A stretch of DNA of 64,000 bases from Aphanocapsa sp. GSE-SYN-MK-11-07L (lineage in GTDB: Bacteria; Cyanobacteriota; Cyanobacteriia; Thermosynechococcales; Thermosynechococcaceae), in NCBI GenBank assembly GCA_019359715.1, contig JAHHGS010000065.1, positions 38,176-102,175 of the forward strand, in the 5' to 3' direction. The position numbers and the translations under genes were made by a program. A model generated the notes under the pieces. It was not told the DNA's origin. It saw only the letters and a program-made list of their open reading frames with translations, and ran no database searches. This document shows, in pieces, positions 37,373-46,189 of the stretch. Each line of letters begins with the position of its first letter. Positions within the stretch are counted from its first letter, which is position 1.

Positions 37373-38671
37373 TTGTTAGAGCAGATAGACCAACCTTTAT
37401 CCCTTAGCCCTAAACGAGTCGTGCTCGCTAATGGGCTGACGGTTTTAATCACAGAAAATCCGATCGCCGATATTGTGGCAGCGCGGTTTTTTGTGCGAGC
37501 AGGCAGCAGTTGGGAAACGCCAGCCCAGTTTGGTTTAGCCAATTTGCTGGCCGCAGTCTTAACCAAGGGGACCATAACCCACTCTGCACAAGCGATCGCC
37601 AGTCAAATTGAATCGGTTGGGGCGGGGTTGAGTGCCGATGCCACCGCCGACTATTTTCTGCTCAGCCTCAAAACCGTCAGCGCTGATTTTGCTCGCTTGT
37701 TACCGTTGGCGGCCGAAATTCTGCGATCACCCAGTTTCCCAACTGACCAAATTGAACTAGAGCGCAAGCTGACCCTGCAAGCGATTCGCTCTCAGCAAGA
37801 GCGACCGATGTCACTCGGCATGAACCAACTGCGGCAGGCGATTTATGGCGAACAGCATCCCTCGTCTCAGCCTGGGCTGGGCACAGAAACCACTGTCGCC
37901 CAAATCCAAGCGGCTGACTTGCACCAGTTTCATCAGACCCACTTTCGCCCCGACAATCTGGTGATTAGTCTGGCAGGCAGGATTACGGTGGCAGCGGCGA
38001 TCGCCCTCGTCGAGTCTGCTTTTGGCGACTGGCCAACTCCCCAGCAGAGTTTGCCGGAGTTGCATTTGCCCACGATTAATTCTCAGCCCCATACGCGAGT
38101 CTTAGCTCAGCCAACCCAACAATCATTGGTGCTAGTCGGCTATTTGGCTACTTCACTGCGATCGCCAGACCATGCCGCCCTGCGGGTGCTAAATACCTAC
38201 TTGGGCAGCGGGCTATCAAGTCGGCTGTTTGTCGAACTGCGGGAAAAGCAAGGCTTGGCCTATGAGGTTTCCAGCTTTTACCCCAGCCGCCTTCATCCAG
38301 CCTATTTTGTTGTTTACATGGGAACAGGGGCAGAAAATACGGCGATCGCCCTTGATAGTCTGCAAACCGAAGTCCAACGCCTCTGCGCTGCCCCGCTCAG
38401 TTCTGAAGAAATTCAAGTTGCCCAGAGCAAAATTTTGGGGCAGCACGCCCTCAGTAAGCAGACAAATGCTCAACTTGCCAGCCTGTACGGCTGGTGCGAT
38501 ATTCTGGGCTTAGGGCTAGACTACGATCGCCAATTTCAGTCCGATATTGCCAGCGTCACGGCTGAGCAAGCTCATCAAGTTGCTCTCCGTTACTTGAGCG
38601 CTCCCTATATTTCTTTGGTTGGGCCAGAAGCGGCAATTGCTCCGCGTCTGAATGTCCACTCGTTGCCTTAA
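37373..38671 (+). CDS. M16-family protein lacking the zinc-binding motif
   Basis: 432 residues with the two-domain fold of M16 peptidases (pitrilysin, processing protease). The zinc motif H-x-x-E-H is replaced: the aligned stretch reads G54-L-A-N-L-L-A-A-V, so both histidines and the glutamate are missing. The C-terminal substrate-binding part SSRLFVELREKQGLAYEVSSFY is intact. This is typical of the non-catalytic subunit of paired M16 proteins; the partner is not adjacent. The start is a TTG at 37373 with AAGGAG upstream. There is a stop in frame 5' of it and no ATG before residue 140. Confidence 0.88.
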   Translation: MLEQIDQPLSLSPKRVVLANGLTVLITENPIADIVAARFFVRAGSSWETPAQFGLANLLAAVLTKGTITHSAQAIASQIESVGAGLSADATADYFLLSLKTVSADFARLLPLAAEILRSPSFPTDQIELERKLTLQAIRSQQERPMSLGMNQLRQAIYGEQHPSSQPGLGTETTVAQIQAADLHQFHQTHFRPDNLVISLAGRITVAAAIALVESAFGDWPTPQQSLPELHLPTINSQPHTRVLAQPTQQSLVLVGYLATSLRSPDHAALRVLNTYLGSGLSSRLFVELREKQGLAYEVSSFYPSRLHPAYFVVYMGTGAENTAIALDSLQTEVQRLCAAPLSSEEIQVAQSKILGQHALSKQTNAQLASLYGWCDILGLGLDYDRQFQSDIASVTAEQAHQVALRYLSAPYISLVGPEAAIAPRLNVHSLP

Positions 38672-38692
38672 GCGCTTAATAAAGCTGATTTG

Positions 38693-38858
38693 ATGACACT
38701 GCTCAAATTGTCCGAGTTGGTCGAACATTCAGATTTAAAAATAAGCAATCTAAAGGGCGAGCGATCGGCAAAAAATCCGCTTGATTGCAGCACGAGGCAT
38801 TGTCTATGAAGCAGGTTTTTTCTGCGAAGAGTGGGATGATCAAGAACCTAAGACCTAA
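38693..38858 (+). pseudogene. Possible frameshifted small gene
   Basis: Starting at the ATG at 38693, 27 codons read MTLLKLSELVEHSDLKISNL and then GERSAK. A run of six A (38770-38775) follows. If one A is dropped, the frame continues to a TAA at 38856-38858 through RLIAARGIVYEAGFFCEEWD, a plausible protein sequence. The combined product would be 54 residues. It could be a decayed gene, a programmed slip, a sequencing error, or chance. No family recognised. Confidence 0.3.
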
Positions 38859-38952
38859 TCTGAAGCTGAACAAAGTTGCAAAATGAATGGACTCCTGGTA
38901 GAAGTAAATAGCTGTCTCTTTCCTTGCCCAGATCGTGAGGAGTATACAAACA

Positions 38953-39069
38953 ATGAAGAAACTATTCGCTTTGGCTCTGTTATTGACCCTCTCTGGAACC
39001 TTGGTTGCCTGTGGTGGCGGTGAAACAACACCTCCTCCGGCTGAGTCTCCCTCTCCTGCTGCATCCTAA
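38953..39069 (+). CDS. 38-residue lipoprotein
   Basis: MKKLFALALLLTLSGTLVAC is a clear signal peptide ending in a lipobox (L-V-A-C, Cys20). The mature part is only about 18 residues, GGG followed by a Thr/Pro/Ser-rich tail. GAGGAG lies ten bases before the ATG. It is similar in size to entericidin-like peptides, but no homology is claimed. It would be anchored in a membrane by its lipid. It sits between an M16-family gene and a small exported protein. Confidence 0.7.
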   Translation: MKKLFALALLLTLSGTLVACGGGETTPPPAESPSPAAS

Positions 39070-39409
39070 GAATTTTTGATTCCCACTCTACTGCAAGCCT
39101 GAGCATGTTCAGGCTGCTGTAACTTCAGTTCAGATTGCCTACAGAGGTGAAACAGTCCATTTAGCTTGCCGACAAGCGTTTTGTTCACTCCTGTAGGCTT
39201 ATTTATGCCTCTGACTCTAGATGGTCAAGCTCGCAGTCGGATTGAGGATTTGATTCAATTGCAATCGCATCAGTCTCTAAGAACCAGATTGGATAAAACC
39301 CAATATTTTTTGTTCAAGTCTCACGCCGCCTGCGACACTTATCCGAAAAACACTTCAAATTAATTAGTTCGCAATCCTGATCTGTAGAAACTTCTGGGCA
39401 GATTGACTG
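39070..39409. other. Intergenic region after the small lipoprotein
   Basis: 340 bp. Near 39093-39112, AGCCTGA and TCAGGCT form a short hairpin that may end the lipoprotein transcript. A 65-codon open frame at 39166-39363 has no ribosome site or family features and is not called. Confidence 0.4.
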
Positions 39410-39700
39410 ATGAAAGGGAAGGCGCTGAGCTGCTTATTTTTAGTCTCTCTGGCAACTCCTGGAGCTGCCCAGCTTCCCCCACCAGAGGATATTCCAGAAG
39501 AAGTCTTGCGAATGGAGAGGGGGACAGCGGCCCGATCGCCGATCAATGGTCAGCCTTTAACCGCAGCAGAGTACGCTGAACTGCAAGCTGATCTGCGCTC
39601 TAGCGAACGCATTCAGCCCCAAATTTCGCCCAAGCTGCAAGGATTAATGATTAAACTGCGGCTACTGAAAGTATTGCGCGGTCTGTTTCCGTTTCTGTGA
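39410..39700 (+). CDS. Small exported protein of unknown function
   Basis: 96 residues. The N-terminal MKGKALSCLFLVSLATPGAA is a signal peptide with a likely A-x-A-type cleavage near residues 18-20. The mature part contains PPPEDIPEEVLRMERGTAARSPINGQPLT and a C-terminal helix ending LKVLRGLFPFL. Small proteins of this style are common in cyanobacteria, but I do not know a function. It overlaps the 3' end of the convergent nadC by 39 bp. Confidence 0.65.
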   Translation: MKGKALSCLFLVSLATPGAAQLPPPEDIPEEVLRMERGTAARSPINGQPLTAAEYAELQADLRSSERIQPQISPKLQGLMIKLRLLKVLRGLFPFL

Positions 39701-40579
39701 TGATTCGGGGTACAGGTTAAGGCTGCAATCTAGCCACGGCGATCGCGTAATCGTGGCGCTGGTTGAAATGTAGTCTACGCCAGTTGCAGCAACGGCGCGC
39801 AGATTGTCTAGGGTAATATTGCCAGAGGCTTCAATTTTGATTAGGGGGTTATGGTGGCGGATGATTTGGACAGCATCCTGCATCAGCGAAATCGGCATAT
39901 TGTCAAGCATGATGATGTTGGCTTGATGCTCAATTGCCGCTTGGACTTGCGCTAAAGATTCAGTTTCAACTTCGATCGCTAACGGAAAGGGTGCCTGTTG
40001 GCGCACCAAGGCGATCGCTGTTGCAATGCTACCGGCTGCCAAAATATGGTTGTCCTTGATCATGACGGCATCGTCTAGCCCCATCCGGTGGTTAATTGCG
40101 CCGCCGACTTGGGACGCATATTTTTCGAGCAAGCGCAGCCCAGGCGTCGTTTTACGAGTATCAACGAGCTGAGTGGGCAATTCCGCCAGGCTGTCTACGT
40201 AGCGGCGAGTGGCGGTAGCAATTCCACTCAAGTGCATGACCAAATTCAGGGCCACCCGTTCCCCCATCAATAGGGTATCTAAGCGACCGCTGACTTGAGC
40301 GATCGCCGTTCGCTTGCCCTCAAGGCATTCGCACCAGTCGCCATCGCTGACAGCAGCTTGCCAGTGAATATCGTGATCTAATAGCTGAAACACCCTGTGG
40401 ACGAGGGGTAAACCAGCAATCACACCGGGCTGCTTGACTTCTAGCTCTGCTTTGCCCTGTTGAGTCTGATTGGCACAAATCGCCTGGGTTGTGCGATCGC
40501 CCCGCCCCAAGTCTTCGCGCAGCCAGTCTTGCAGGAGCGGGTCTAACAAAATCCAAGCGGGCATTGCGATCGCGGTCAT
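39662..40579 (-). CDS. nadC: Nicotinate-nucleotide pyrophosphorylase (quinolinate phosphoribosyltransferase)
   Basis: A 305-residue enzyme of NAD synthesis that converts quinolinate and PRPP to nicotinate mononucleotide. LREDLGRGDRTTQ is the N-terminal signature. DTRKTTPGLRLLEKYA and GGAINHRMGLDDAVMIKDNH are the quinolinate- and PRPP-binding blocks. IEASGNITLDNLRAVAATGVDYIS is the C-terminal barrel motif. About 20 extra residues at the C terminus (NLYPESSQKRKQTAQYFQ) run into the neighbouring gene's 3' end. A second ATG lies 15 bases inside. Confidence 0.95.
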   Translation of the reverse strand: MTAIAMPAWILLDPLLQDWLREDLGRGDRTTQAICANQTQQGKAELEVKQPGVIAGLPLVHRVFQLLDHDIHWQAAVSDGDWCECLEGKRTAIAQVSGRLDTLLMGERVALNLVMHLSGIATATRRYVDSLAELPTQLVDTRKTTPGLRLLEKYASQVGGAINHRMGLDDAVMIKDNHILAAGSIATAIALVRQQAPFPLAIEVETESLAQVQAAIEHQANIIMLDNMPISLMQDAVQIIRHHNPLIKIEASGNITLDNLRAVAATGVDYISTSATITRSPWLDCSLNLYPESSQKRKQTAQYFQ

Positions 40580-40795
40580 AGAAACTCCCTCTGTTTAAGA
40601 CTGTAGCTGCCATGCACCGCCAGCCAAATTCAGGCTGGGTCAGCGCTGATGTACTTTACCCGATATGGATAAACCAAAGAATATCAGGAGCAACCTCAAA
40701 TCCGCTCTGGACAGGGCTGTCAAAATGGTCACAGGCGCTGGTTCACCTGAACGGAGTGAGCAAGCTAAACTAGGGCATTAAGTTTAATTAACTCT

Positions 40796-41962
40796 ATGCT
40801 CAGTCCCAAGTCTCCGTTGGTCAAGCTGACGTTGCTGCTGGCCAGCAGCATGACGGTTATGGCAGGGGCAACGATCGCCCCTGCTTTGCCGGCAATGCGA
40901 GATCATTTCGCTGCTGTGCCAAATGTCGAGTATTGGGTCAGATTGGTGCTGACGATGCCAGCGCTGTTTATTGCTCTCGGTGCTCCCTTTGTCGGGCTGA
41001 TTATTGATCGGTTTGGACGCAAGCGATTGCTGGCGATCGCCGTCTTAGTCGTTGGAGTCGCCGGCAGCTCTGGATTTTTCTTAAACGAGCTGGGCGAGAT
41101 TTTGATCGGACGCATCCTGCTGGGTTTGAGCGTGGCTGGGATCATGACCACGGCTACAACCCTGATTGCTGACTATTACGTCGGAGCTGACCGGGCCAAG
41201 TTTCTCGGCTTTCAGGCGGCGTTTATGGGCTTGGGTGGGGTGGTTTTTCTGTCCTTGGGCGGTCTGCTGGCAGACGTGAGCTGGCGGATGCCGTTTTTGG
41301 TCTACCTGCTAGCGCTGCTGATTTTTCCACTGGTCGTGTTTGTCTTGCCAGAGCCTGACCGGACGGTTGATTCAGTGCCTGGAGCACAAGGGCTGGCATC
41401 TGAACCCTTGCCTTGGCGCTTTGTGAGTTTGACCTACGGGGTCGCTCTGCTGAGTCAAATTGTGTTTTACCTGATTCCGACCCAACTGCCGTTTTTACTC
41501 AAGCAATTAGTGAACGCAGGCGGGTCGCAAAGTGGGATTGCGATCGCGATCGCCACGCTGTTTAATGCCCTCAGCTCCTTTGGCTATCAGAACGTGAAAG
41601 CTCGCTTTTCCTTCATGGCAATTTACATGCTTGCCTTTGCTCTGATGGCCGTCGGATATAGCCTGATTAGCGTCGCCCCGACCTACGCCATTGTGTTGAT
41701 TGGGCTGGCGATCGCTGGCTTAGGCTTGGGCTTGCTAGTGCCAAATATGAATGTTTGCCTCACCTCCGTGACTCCTACGCCCCTGCGAGGGCGGGTATTG
41801 GGCGGCTTGACCACCGCCTTTTTTGTCGGGCAGTTTACGTCGCCAATCATCAGTCAACCCCTCAGCCAAGGGCTGGGTTTAGCCGTCACCTATCGGTTAG
41901 CGGCCGGGCTGATGTTGGGGCTAACAGCGATCGCTTTCGGCATTACCCGTCGTTGGAAATAG
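40796..41962 (+). CDS. MFS transporter
   Basis: 388 residues with about 12 membrane helices in two halves, typical of the major facilitator superfamily. The loop between helices 2 and 3 reads GLIIDRFGRKRLL (the G-x-x-x-D-R-x-G-R-K/R motif). ALPAMRDHF near residue 30 occurs in drug/H+ antiporter-like members. Substrate unknown. The next gene starts 4 bp after it, so they are probably co-transcribed. Confidence 0.9.
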   Translation: MLSPKSPLVKLTLLLASSMTVMAGATIAPALPAMRDHFAAVPNVEYWVRLVLTMPALFIALGAPFVGLIIDRFGRKRLLAIAVLVVGVAGSSGFFLNELGEILIGRILLGLSVAGIMTTATTLIADYYVGADRAKFLGFQAAFMGLGGVVFLSLGGLLADVSWRMPFLVYLLALLIFPLVVFVLPEPDRTVDSVPGAQGLASEPLPWRFVSLTYGVALLSQIVFYLIPTQLPFLLKQLVNAGGSQSGIAIAIATLFNALSSFGYQNVKARFSFMAIYMLAFALMAVGYSLISVAPTYAIVLIGLAIAGLGLGLLVPNMNVCLTSVTPTPLRGRVLGGLTTAFFVGQFTSPIISQPLSQGLGLAVTYRLAAGLMLGLTAIAFGITRRWK

Positions 41963-41966
41963 ACTC

Positions 41967-42809
41967 ATGGCTCGCATCATCACCCTGCTCAGCGATTTCG
42001 GCACGCAAGATGTCTATGTCGGCGTGATCAAAGGCGTGATTGCTCAAATTGCCCCCCAGGTGACGATCGTGGACTTGACTCACCAGATTCCGCCCCAAAA
42101 TGTCGCCTTGGCCAGCTTTCAATTGGCGATCGCCCAGGCTCATTTTCCGGCCGGCACGGTGCATTTAGCCGTGGTCGATCCGGGCGTCGGCGGAAGTCGG
42201 CGCGGGATTGCCTTCCAAACTGCCCAGAACTACTTTGTTGGCCCAGACAATGGCCTATTCACCGGCATCTTAGCCACGGCTTCCTCAGCCAGATCAGTCG
42301 CCGTTGAGCTGACTAATTCTAAGTACTGGTACAACCCGCAGCCGAGTCCAACCTTTCACGGGCGGGATATTTTTGCAGCGGTGGCGGCTCATTTGGCCAA
42401 CGGCGTTCATTTGCGGGATTTTGGCCCAGCGATCCCGCCAACCCGCCTGCTCCGGTTGCCCCTGCGTCATCATCAGCCAACCGAGACTGGGTTTGCTGGC
42501 GCAATTCAAGCCATTGATCGATTTGGTAATTTAATTACAACCCTGCCCAGCGATTGCGTTAGCGGTCAAGCTTGGACAATTCAGGCTGCTGGTAAGGTGA
42601 TTCCTGGGGTATGCACCTACAGCGATCGCCCCTACGGCGCTATGATCGGACTGATCGGTAGCCACGGCTGGCTGGAAATTGCCGTTAACGGTGGCAACGC
42701 TCAAGTTACGCTCGGTCTAGGGTTGGGCGATCCGGTGCAGGTGATAATTTTGGTTGAAGAAACAGAACAAACAGATTCAGGAGGTGCCAATGCATCATCT
42801 ACTGGCTGA
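41967..42809 (+). CDS. SAM hydroxide adenosyltransferase-type enzyme (DUF62)
   Basis: 280 residues of the SAM hydrolase / fluorinase-like family. ITLLSDFGTQDVYVGVIKGVI is the N-terminal signature. VDLTHQIPPQNV, VHLAVVDPGVGGSRRGIAF and FVGPDNGLF follow in the family order. HGRDIFAAVAAHLANG begins the C-terminal domain, which also has QAIDRFGNLITTLP. Most members hydrolyse SAM to adenosine and methionine; halide-using members carry different active-site residues. A role in controlling SAM levels is plausible. It overlaps the next gene by 20 bp. Confidence 0.9.
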   Translation: MARIITLLSDFGTQDVYVGVIKGVIAQIAPQVTIVDLTHQIPPQNVALASFQLAIAQAHFPAGTVHLAVVDPGVGGSRRGIAFQTAQNYFVGPDNGLFTGILATASSARSVAVELTNSKYWYNPQPSPTFHGRDIFAAVAAHLANGVHLRDFGPAIPPTRLLRLPLRHHQPTETGFAGAIQAIDRFGNLITTLPSDCVSGQAWTIQAAGKVIPGVCTYSDRPYGAMIGLIGSHGWLEIAVNGGNAQVTLGLGLGDPVQVIILVEETEQTDSGGANASSTG

Positions 42810-43470
42810 AACAGGTGAAGTTTATCAAGGGCAGTTTGGTCAGTTCACTGTTACAACTCCCGATCGCAAAGGGGTGCTGCTTTACCGGGCAGGGCTGGCG
42901 ATCGCGGCGGCTAGCTTTGGGCTGGGGACGCTGCTGGCCCTCTGGTCTGAACATCTTACGACCACCCTGCCAATCATGACTTTGCTCTATGGCTTGTTTT
43001 GTCTGGGATTGGGCGTCAGTCTCTACTACATTCACATTTACCTGGTTGCATTGCATCGGGCGTTGCAGGTCTTTTGGGGCATCGGTTGTTTAGCCAGCCT
43101 GATTGTCGCAATCACGAGTCCTCAACCGTTGGCACTGGCGGTTTACACCCATCCGCTCACCTTGCTGGGGGTTGGCTTTACCTTTGCCGCCCTGACGGGA
43201 ATTTTCTTTAAGGAAGCCTTCTGCTTTAACCGCTTGGAAACTAAGGCGTTAACTCTGATTGTGCCAATTCTCTTGCTGGGGCATCTGTTTGGCTGGCTGC
43301 CGCTTAGCCTGGAAAGAGGATTGCTAGGACTGTGGGCAATTTTGTTTTTAGTATTTGCTCTCCGCAAAGTCTGGCAAGCCATTCCGCCTGACCTGGGCGA
43401 CAAATCGGTGTTTGACTACTTAAAGCGGCGATCGCAGGGACAACAAGAGGCACCTTTATCCCCCTCTTAA
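42790..43470 (+). CDS. DUF2301 integral membrane protein
   Basis: 226 residues with about six membrane helices between residues 35 and 200 and a soluble C-terminal tail. The segment GIFFKEAFCFNRLETK and YIHIYLVALHRALQVFWGIG match DUF2301 proteins, which occur in cyanobacteria and plastids and have no defined role. The ATG at 42790 has CAGGAGGTG ideally spaced; the longer TTG frame from 42754 is less likely. It overlaps the SAM-hydrolase gene, implying coupled expression. Confidence 0.85.
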   Translation: MHHLLAETGEVYQGQFGQFTVTTPDRKGVLLYRAGLAIAAASFGLGTLLALWSEHLTTTLPIMTLLYGLFCLGLGVSLYYIHIYLVALHRALQVFWGIGCLASLIVAITSPQPLALAVYTHPLTLLGVGFTFAALTGIFFKEAFCFNRLETKALTLIVPILLLGHLFGWLPLSLERGLLGLWAILFLVFALRKVWQAIPPDLGDKSVFDYLKRRSQGQQEAPLSPS

Positions 43471-43510
43471 ACGAATTTTGATCCGATGCAGGTGACGGTT
43501 GAGATTATTT

Positions 43511-43529
43511 CCCCCCTTTTTAAGGGGGG
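43511..43529. repeat. C6/G6 palindrome, terminator-like
   Basis: CCCCCC at 43511-43516 and GGGGGG at 43524-43529 flank TTTTTAA, and GGTTAGGGGGGA follows. The C/G tracts resemble those inside the MITE at 21333-21390, so this may be part of the same repeat family. It lies between the convergent DUF2301 and porin genes and may also end transcription. Confidence 0.5.
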
Positions 43530-43579
43530 TTAGGGGGGATCTGGAAGCGAGTAACGTACCCCAAGCGACTTGAGCTGGC

Positions 43580-45313
43580 CTAGAACGAGAAGGTCGTTCG
43601 GACTAAACCTTGCACAATTGGGCTATTGCCTGAGTTGTTGTTGGCATCGGTAATCACCATCAGGACTGGCGTAATCGTGATGTTATCGGAAATCGGCAGT
43701 CGATAAAACACTTCGTAGTTCATCTGCACGGCATCATTCGGAGCACCGCTGCCCGGTGTTTCTGGCAGGTTATTGATGAAGGGTTGACCTACTGCTGCCG
43801 CCAACAAAGACCCTTCCAGCCACAAATCCCGATAGCCCACGCCAGCCATCCACGTGTGAGCCGTGAAGCTCTGGCTCCCGATTGTGGCAAAGGGCAAGAT
43901 TGTATTGCCGCCGCTGCCATAAATTTCGCCGCTGGAATAACCATAGCGACCAAACAGGCCAAATTTACCCAAACTCAGCTCAACGTTGAGTCCACCCGCA
44001 TTCTGGGCAATATCTTGGGTGGTGGAGTTAGTGTACTGGAGCCTCACCGCATAGCTATTTTGCTCATCCTGACCAAACTTATTGGCGTACTCCAACTCCA
44101 ACGAGGCTTGGTACGGATCGCCGAAGAAACCACCGCCAAATTGATTTTTAACGGCGTTATCAGGGCTGGCTGCCACATATCCCCCCCGAACGGTGAAAGG
44201 GCCACCGCCCACATTCCAGTTAAAGAAGCCGCCTGCTCCGCCTGGCCCATCCACTGGAAACGGAATAATAAATCGATTATTGATAAAAAAGCCAGAGCTA
44301 AAGTCTTGAAACGAGTCGTTGGCGTAGCTGTTCGCGTCAATAAAGTCGCTTGGAAACAGGCGCGGCCCAATCGATAGCGTTAAGTTTTCAATTGGCTCAA
44401 AGTTATAGACCAAGCGGTAAAGGCTAATCGTGCTCGGAATACCAGCATAGTCAACCGCCCCGGAGTTCAGAAAACCAGAGGTGCCCACTCCTAAAGCAGC
44501 GATCGAATCAAGCCCGCCGTTGCCTGTTTCTAGGACGGTTTCTAGGGCATCATTGCCGGTAAAACTGGTGGTGAGATTAAGGTGAACTCGCGAAACCACG
44601 CTGGGGTTCAACTTGCCGCCAGAGACACGGTCAAAGGTTCCACTATCTGGATCAAAGGCTGTAAAGCCTCCTGCGGACTGTCCATACTGAAACCCCATTA
44701 GGACATCTGCCGAGAGCTTAGTGGTAGTCGAGAACTGAATTGCTTCTAGTTCAGCGGTACGCGCTTCTAGCCCATCGACCCGCCCGCGCAAGGTGGCTAG
44801 CTCAGCCGCAAACTCTTGCATTAGTTTTCTGACTGCTTCGAGGTCTTCTTTGGTGGCAAAGCGATCGCTAATCACATCCAAGCAAGCATTCAGGGCTGCC
44901 GCTAACTCGTAGCGCGTGGCGGCCCGGTTGCCCCGGAAGGTGCTGTCAGGATAACCCACAATACAGCCGTACTTTTCGACTAAAGACTGCACGGCTTGAA
45001 ACGCCCAATCTGTCGGCTGCACATCTGATAACTGGCTGACCGAAGTCACCTGGGGCATCGATTTTGAGGGGCTGGTTGGCGCTCCACTCAAAGGATCCGC
45101 TTCTAATTGAGAAACCGAGGGAGCAGATCGCAGCGGGGCCGGCGCGATTTGAGCAATTTCTGACTCCGCAGGCTCGGCCAATCCTGGCTGGGCGATGCCT
45201 TCAACGCCGCAAACCAACCCGGCTCCAACCGCAGTTGCTGCTATAAACTGATGCAGTTTAGCTGCTGCCAAACTGGCTTGTTCCCCAACCTGGAGATGCA
45301 TAAACTTAGACAT
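43580..45313 (-). CDS. SLH-domain carbohydrate-selective/iron-related porin
   Basis: 577 residues, an outer-membrane porin of the cyanobacterial Slr1908/Som type. A signal region covers about residues 20-47. An S-layer-homology domain follows at residues 95-150 (TDWAFQAVQSLVEKYGCIVG and then Y-P-D), which binds pyruvylated wall polysaccharide. A coiled coil (154-190) precedes the beta-barrel ending in Phe. In Synechocystis such porins carry inorganic ions including iron. A near-consensus Fur box lies 117 bp upstream, which supports iron control. Confidence 0.9.
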   Translation of the reverse strand: MSKFMHLQVGEQASLAAAKLHQFIAATAVGAGLVCGVEGIAQPGLAEPAESEIAQIAPAPLRSAPSVSQLEADPLSGAPTSPSKSMPQVTSVSQLSDVQPTDWAFQAVQSLVEKYGCIVGYPDSTFRGNRAATRYELAAALNACLDVISDRFATKEDLEAVRKLMQEFAAELATLRGRVDGLEARTAELEAIQFSTTTKLSADVLMGFQYGQSAGGFTAFDPDSGTFDRVSGGKLNPSVVSRVHLNLTTSFTGNDALETVLETGNGGLDSIAALGVGTSGFLNSGAVDYAGIPSTISLYRLVYNFEPIENLTLSIGPRLFPSDFIDANSYANDSFQDFSSGFFINNRFIIPFPVDGPGGAGGFFNWNVGGGPFTVRGGYVAASPDNAVKNQFGGGFFGDPYQASLELEYANKFGQDEQNSYAVRLQYTNSTTQDIAQNAGGLNVELSLGKFGLFGRYGYSSGEIYGSGGNTILPFATIGSQSFTAHTWMAGVGYRDLWLEGSLLAAAVGQPFINNLPETPGSGAPNDAVQMNYEVFYRLPISDNITITPVLMVITDANNNSGNSPIVQGLVRTTFSF

Positions 45314-45680
45314 TGAATTTTTACTCCTTCACACCAAACAAAATCGATCGCTGACCGCACCTCGAAGCCGATTTGCCGCCCAGGTTAGCCTTGTCCGACC
45401 TCAGCTAGCGGGTGATCAATTTGATTTACGATAATGGTTATCATAATCAATTTTCGCCAAATTTGGCTTCTCTTCAGGATTGAGCGCAACCGAGAGCAGA
45501 ATCACACGCAGCAGGTTACATATGCTATTGATAGTAAATCTCACTAAATTGCAAAAATGTCAATCCCTTCTGGGGGAACAAAGGCTTGACAGCGGTGTAG
45601 TTTATCTTGATTGAAGCCGGATTTTAAACGGTAATTGTTGTTGATGAAATCTGGTTTGCTTGCACTCAAAGACTGCTCAA
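45314..45680. other. Porin promoter region
   Basis: 367 bp between queF and the porin gene, both on the minus strand. Besides the Fur box it is AT-rich and without ORFs. A possible second weak box-like stretch, TATTGATAGTAAATC, lies near 45525-45545. No terminator for queF was recognised. Confidence 0.45.
45430..45448. promoter_or_regulatory. Fur box upstream of the porin gene
   Basis: The 19-bp sequence gataatggttatcataatc matches the classical Fur box GATAATGATAATCATTATC at 16 of 19 positions. It lies 117 bp upstream of the porin start codon and about 230 bp downstream of the queF stop, so the porin is the likely target. This predicts repression when iron is plentiful. Confidence 0.72.
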
Positions 45681-46145
45681 TCAGACTGACTTCTGATGCT
45701 GGGCTTCAATGACTGTATGGACATTGCCCCTGGGCGAAAAATCACCCCGCACCGTTATTTCTAGCGGGTCGCAAGCCTCCACCAGGTCATCCAGAATCTG
45801 ATTCACCGACTCTTCATGGGAAATGTAGCGATCGCGGTAGCTGTTGATGTAGAGCTTAATTGCCTTCAGTTCAACCACGCGGCGATCGGGAACATAGGTG
45901 AGGTGAATCGTGGCAAAGTCAGGGTAGCCAGAGAACGGGCATTTGCAGGTAAACTCCGGCAGCGTAATTTGGATCTGATACCGCCGCCCTGGTCGCGGGT
46001 TCGGAAACGTGATCAGTTTTCCTTCGGCGATCGAGCGCTCACCGTACATTGGTTCGGGGATGGGGAGTTCAGAGGGAGAGGCTTCTGGGGTGGGCTTGGG
46101 GTTCATAGACTTCTCAACGCAATCATGGCCATATTTTAAAGACAT
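45681..46145 (-). CDS. queF: NADPH-dependent 7-cyano-7-deazaguanine reductase
   Basis: A 154-residue enzyme that reduces preQ0 to preQ1 in queuosine synthesis, of the short unimodular type. LPEFTCKCPFSGYPDFA holds the catalytic Cys of the F-T-C motif. ELKAIKLYINSYRDRYISHEESVN is the signature with the substrate-binding Glu and the QueF motif. The ATG at 46145 gives a 13-residue longer N terminus than the internal ATG at 46106; the true start is uncertain. Confidence 0.95.
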   Translation of the reverse strand: MSLKYGHDCVEKSMNPKPTPEASPSELPIPEPMYGERSIAEGKLITFPNPRPGRRYQIQITLPEFTCKCPFSGYPDFATIHLTYVPDRRVVELKAIKLYINSYRDRYISHEESVNQILDDLVEACDPLEITVRGDFSPRGNVHTVIEAQHQKSV

Positions 46146-46189
46146 TTATCGGCTACAATCCACCTCAGACCTTTTGTAGAGCCAAGACA

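Noticed and set aside
39166..39363. 65-codon open frame between two small exported-protein genes
   Set aside because: No ribosome site, no signal or domain features, and codon use unlike its neighbours.
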